DNA of 64,000 nt from Micromussa lordhowensis (lineage: Eukaryota > Cnidaria > Anthozoa > Scleractinia > Lobophylliidae): contig OZ026597.1 in assembly GCA_964020085.1 (NCBI GenBank), positions 20,742,521-20,806,520 of the forward strand, given 5' to 3'. The notes beneath the pieces are model-generated. The model had not been told where the DNA came from. It did not search any database and worked only from the letters and a program-made list of their open reading frames with translations. Below are positions 63,661-64,000 of this stretch, one piece after another; position 1 is the first letter of the stretch, and every line of letters begins with the position of its first letter. Made by a program: the position numbers and the translations under genes.

Positions 63661-64000
63661 TGAGCCGTAATGACAACTCCTTTGAGATGCAGGTCAGTTT
63701 TCTATGGTTGTGGATTAAGCTAAATCCACCGTTTTTCTGGAACCCAGGTTCTAAACTGACCCATGCGAAAAGAAGGACGAGATTGACGCAGTTATTGACA
63801 CAATGGATTAAATAATTCCAAGGTTTTTATTTAAATCTGTTACAAAGAATTTCCTGTGAATACTTCGAAATAATTTCACGTGAACTTAGATTACAATGCA
63901 AAGGACATCAATAAACTTGGCTCAAAAAATGTCGGAGCTTATAACGTATATCTCTGACTTACTTTAACCAAAGTCTAAGAATTTTGCGGTACTTTATTAC

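Larger units (their letters stand above)
60116..64000. other. Right end: no gene recognised, repeats only
   Basis: AT-rich. Contains a fold-back repeat (61003-61146) and the GCGCATGCGC-type cluster (62470-63660). The open frames here (for example 62302-62685 minus) have no recognisable family. An unrecognised short host exon cannot be excluded. Confidence 0.45.

Overview
The window looks like nuclear DNA of an animal, most likely a cnidarian such as a coral or sea anemone. This is an inference from the GT-AG intron structure of an aldehyde dehydrogenase gene, the dense fold-back repeats, and the mix of DIRS, Gypsy, Penelope-like, L1-like and Polinton/adintovirus elements. No marker gene fixes the species.

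Region 1 (1-22,251) holds two tandem, same-strand (minus) copies of a cytosolic ALDH1-class aldehyde dehydrogenase. Copy A shows only exons 1 and 2 (5,163-5,204 and 3,995-4,099). A degenerate DIRS-like retroelement (453-3,620) lies downstream of exon 2, and any remaining exons are outside the window or lost. Copy B is nearly complete: eleven exons between 22,251 and 10,810 have matching splice phases and sum to 482 codons, with the catalytic Cys and Glu motifs intact. Its introns carry a 5'-truncated LINE, a tRNA-derived SINE and several hairpin-forming repeats.

Region 2 (22,252-27,064) is gene-free as far as I can see. It holds nested inverted-repeat elements and a second SINE copy in the opposite orientation.

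Region 3 (27,065-44,830) is the main discovery: an endogenous Polinton/Maverick (adintovirus-like) element of 17.8 kb. It has terminal inverted repeats starting AG, flanked by a CGCGCG 6-bp duplication. It encodes a VLTF3-like late transcription factor, a fibre-like protein, the A32/FtsK-type packaging ATPase, single jelly-roll penton and double jelly-roll major capsid proteins, small basic core proteins, an adenain-like protease, a DUF5679-like protein, a phospholipase A2-domain protein and a chromodomain integrase. Many structural genes share an AT-rich motif just before their start codons. The copy is defective. The DNA polymerase B gene is reduced to its N-terminal repeat region, several ORFs carry single-base frameshifts or a stop, and a Gypsy LTR element (40,051-43,830, target duplication CACAC) has split a small DNA-binding gene. 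That Gypsy copy itself lacks its reverse transcriptase core.

Region 4 (44,837-64,000) is repeat-rich. It contains hairpin repeats, a 1.2-kb GGTTCT-type minisatellite (46,918-48,108), a Penelope-like element fragment with a GIY-YIG domain (49,107-50,021), and a plus-strand L1/Tx1-like LINE (51,400-59,810) interrupted by a related minus-strand LINE (54,051-58,065, 9-bp target duplication). The inner LINE carries a duplication plus inverted-copy rearrangement. The window ends with another LINE tail, a fold-back repeat and a cluster of GCGCATGCGC-type palindromes linked to a short repeated motif. No host gene is recognised to the right of the Polinton.
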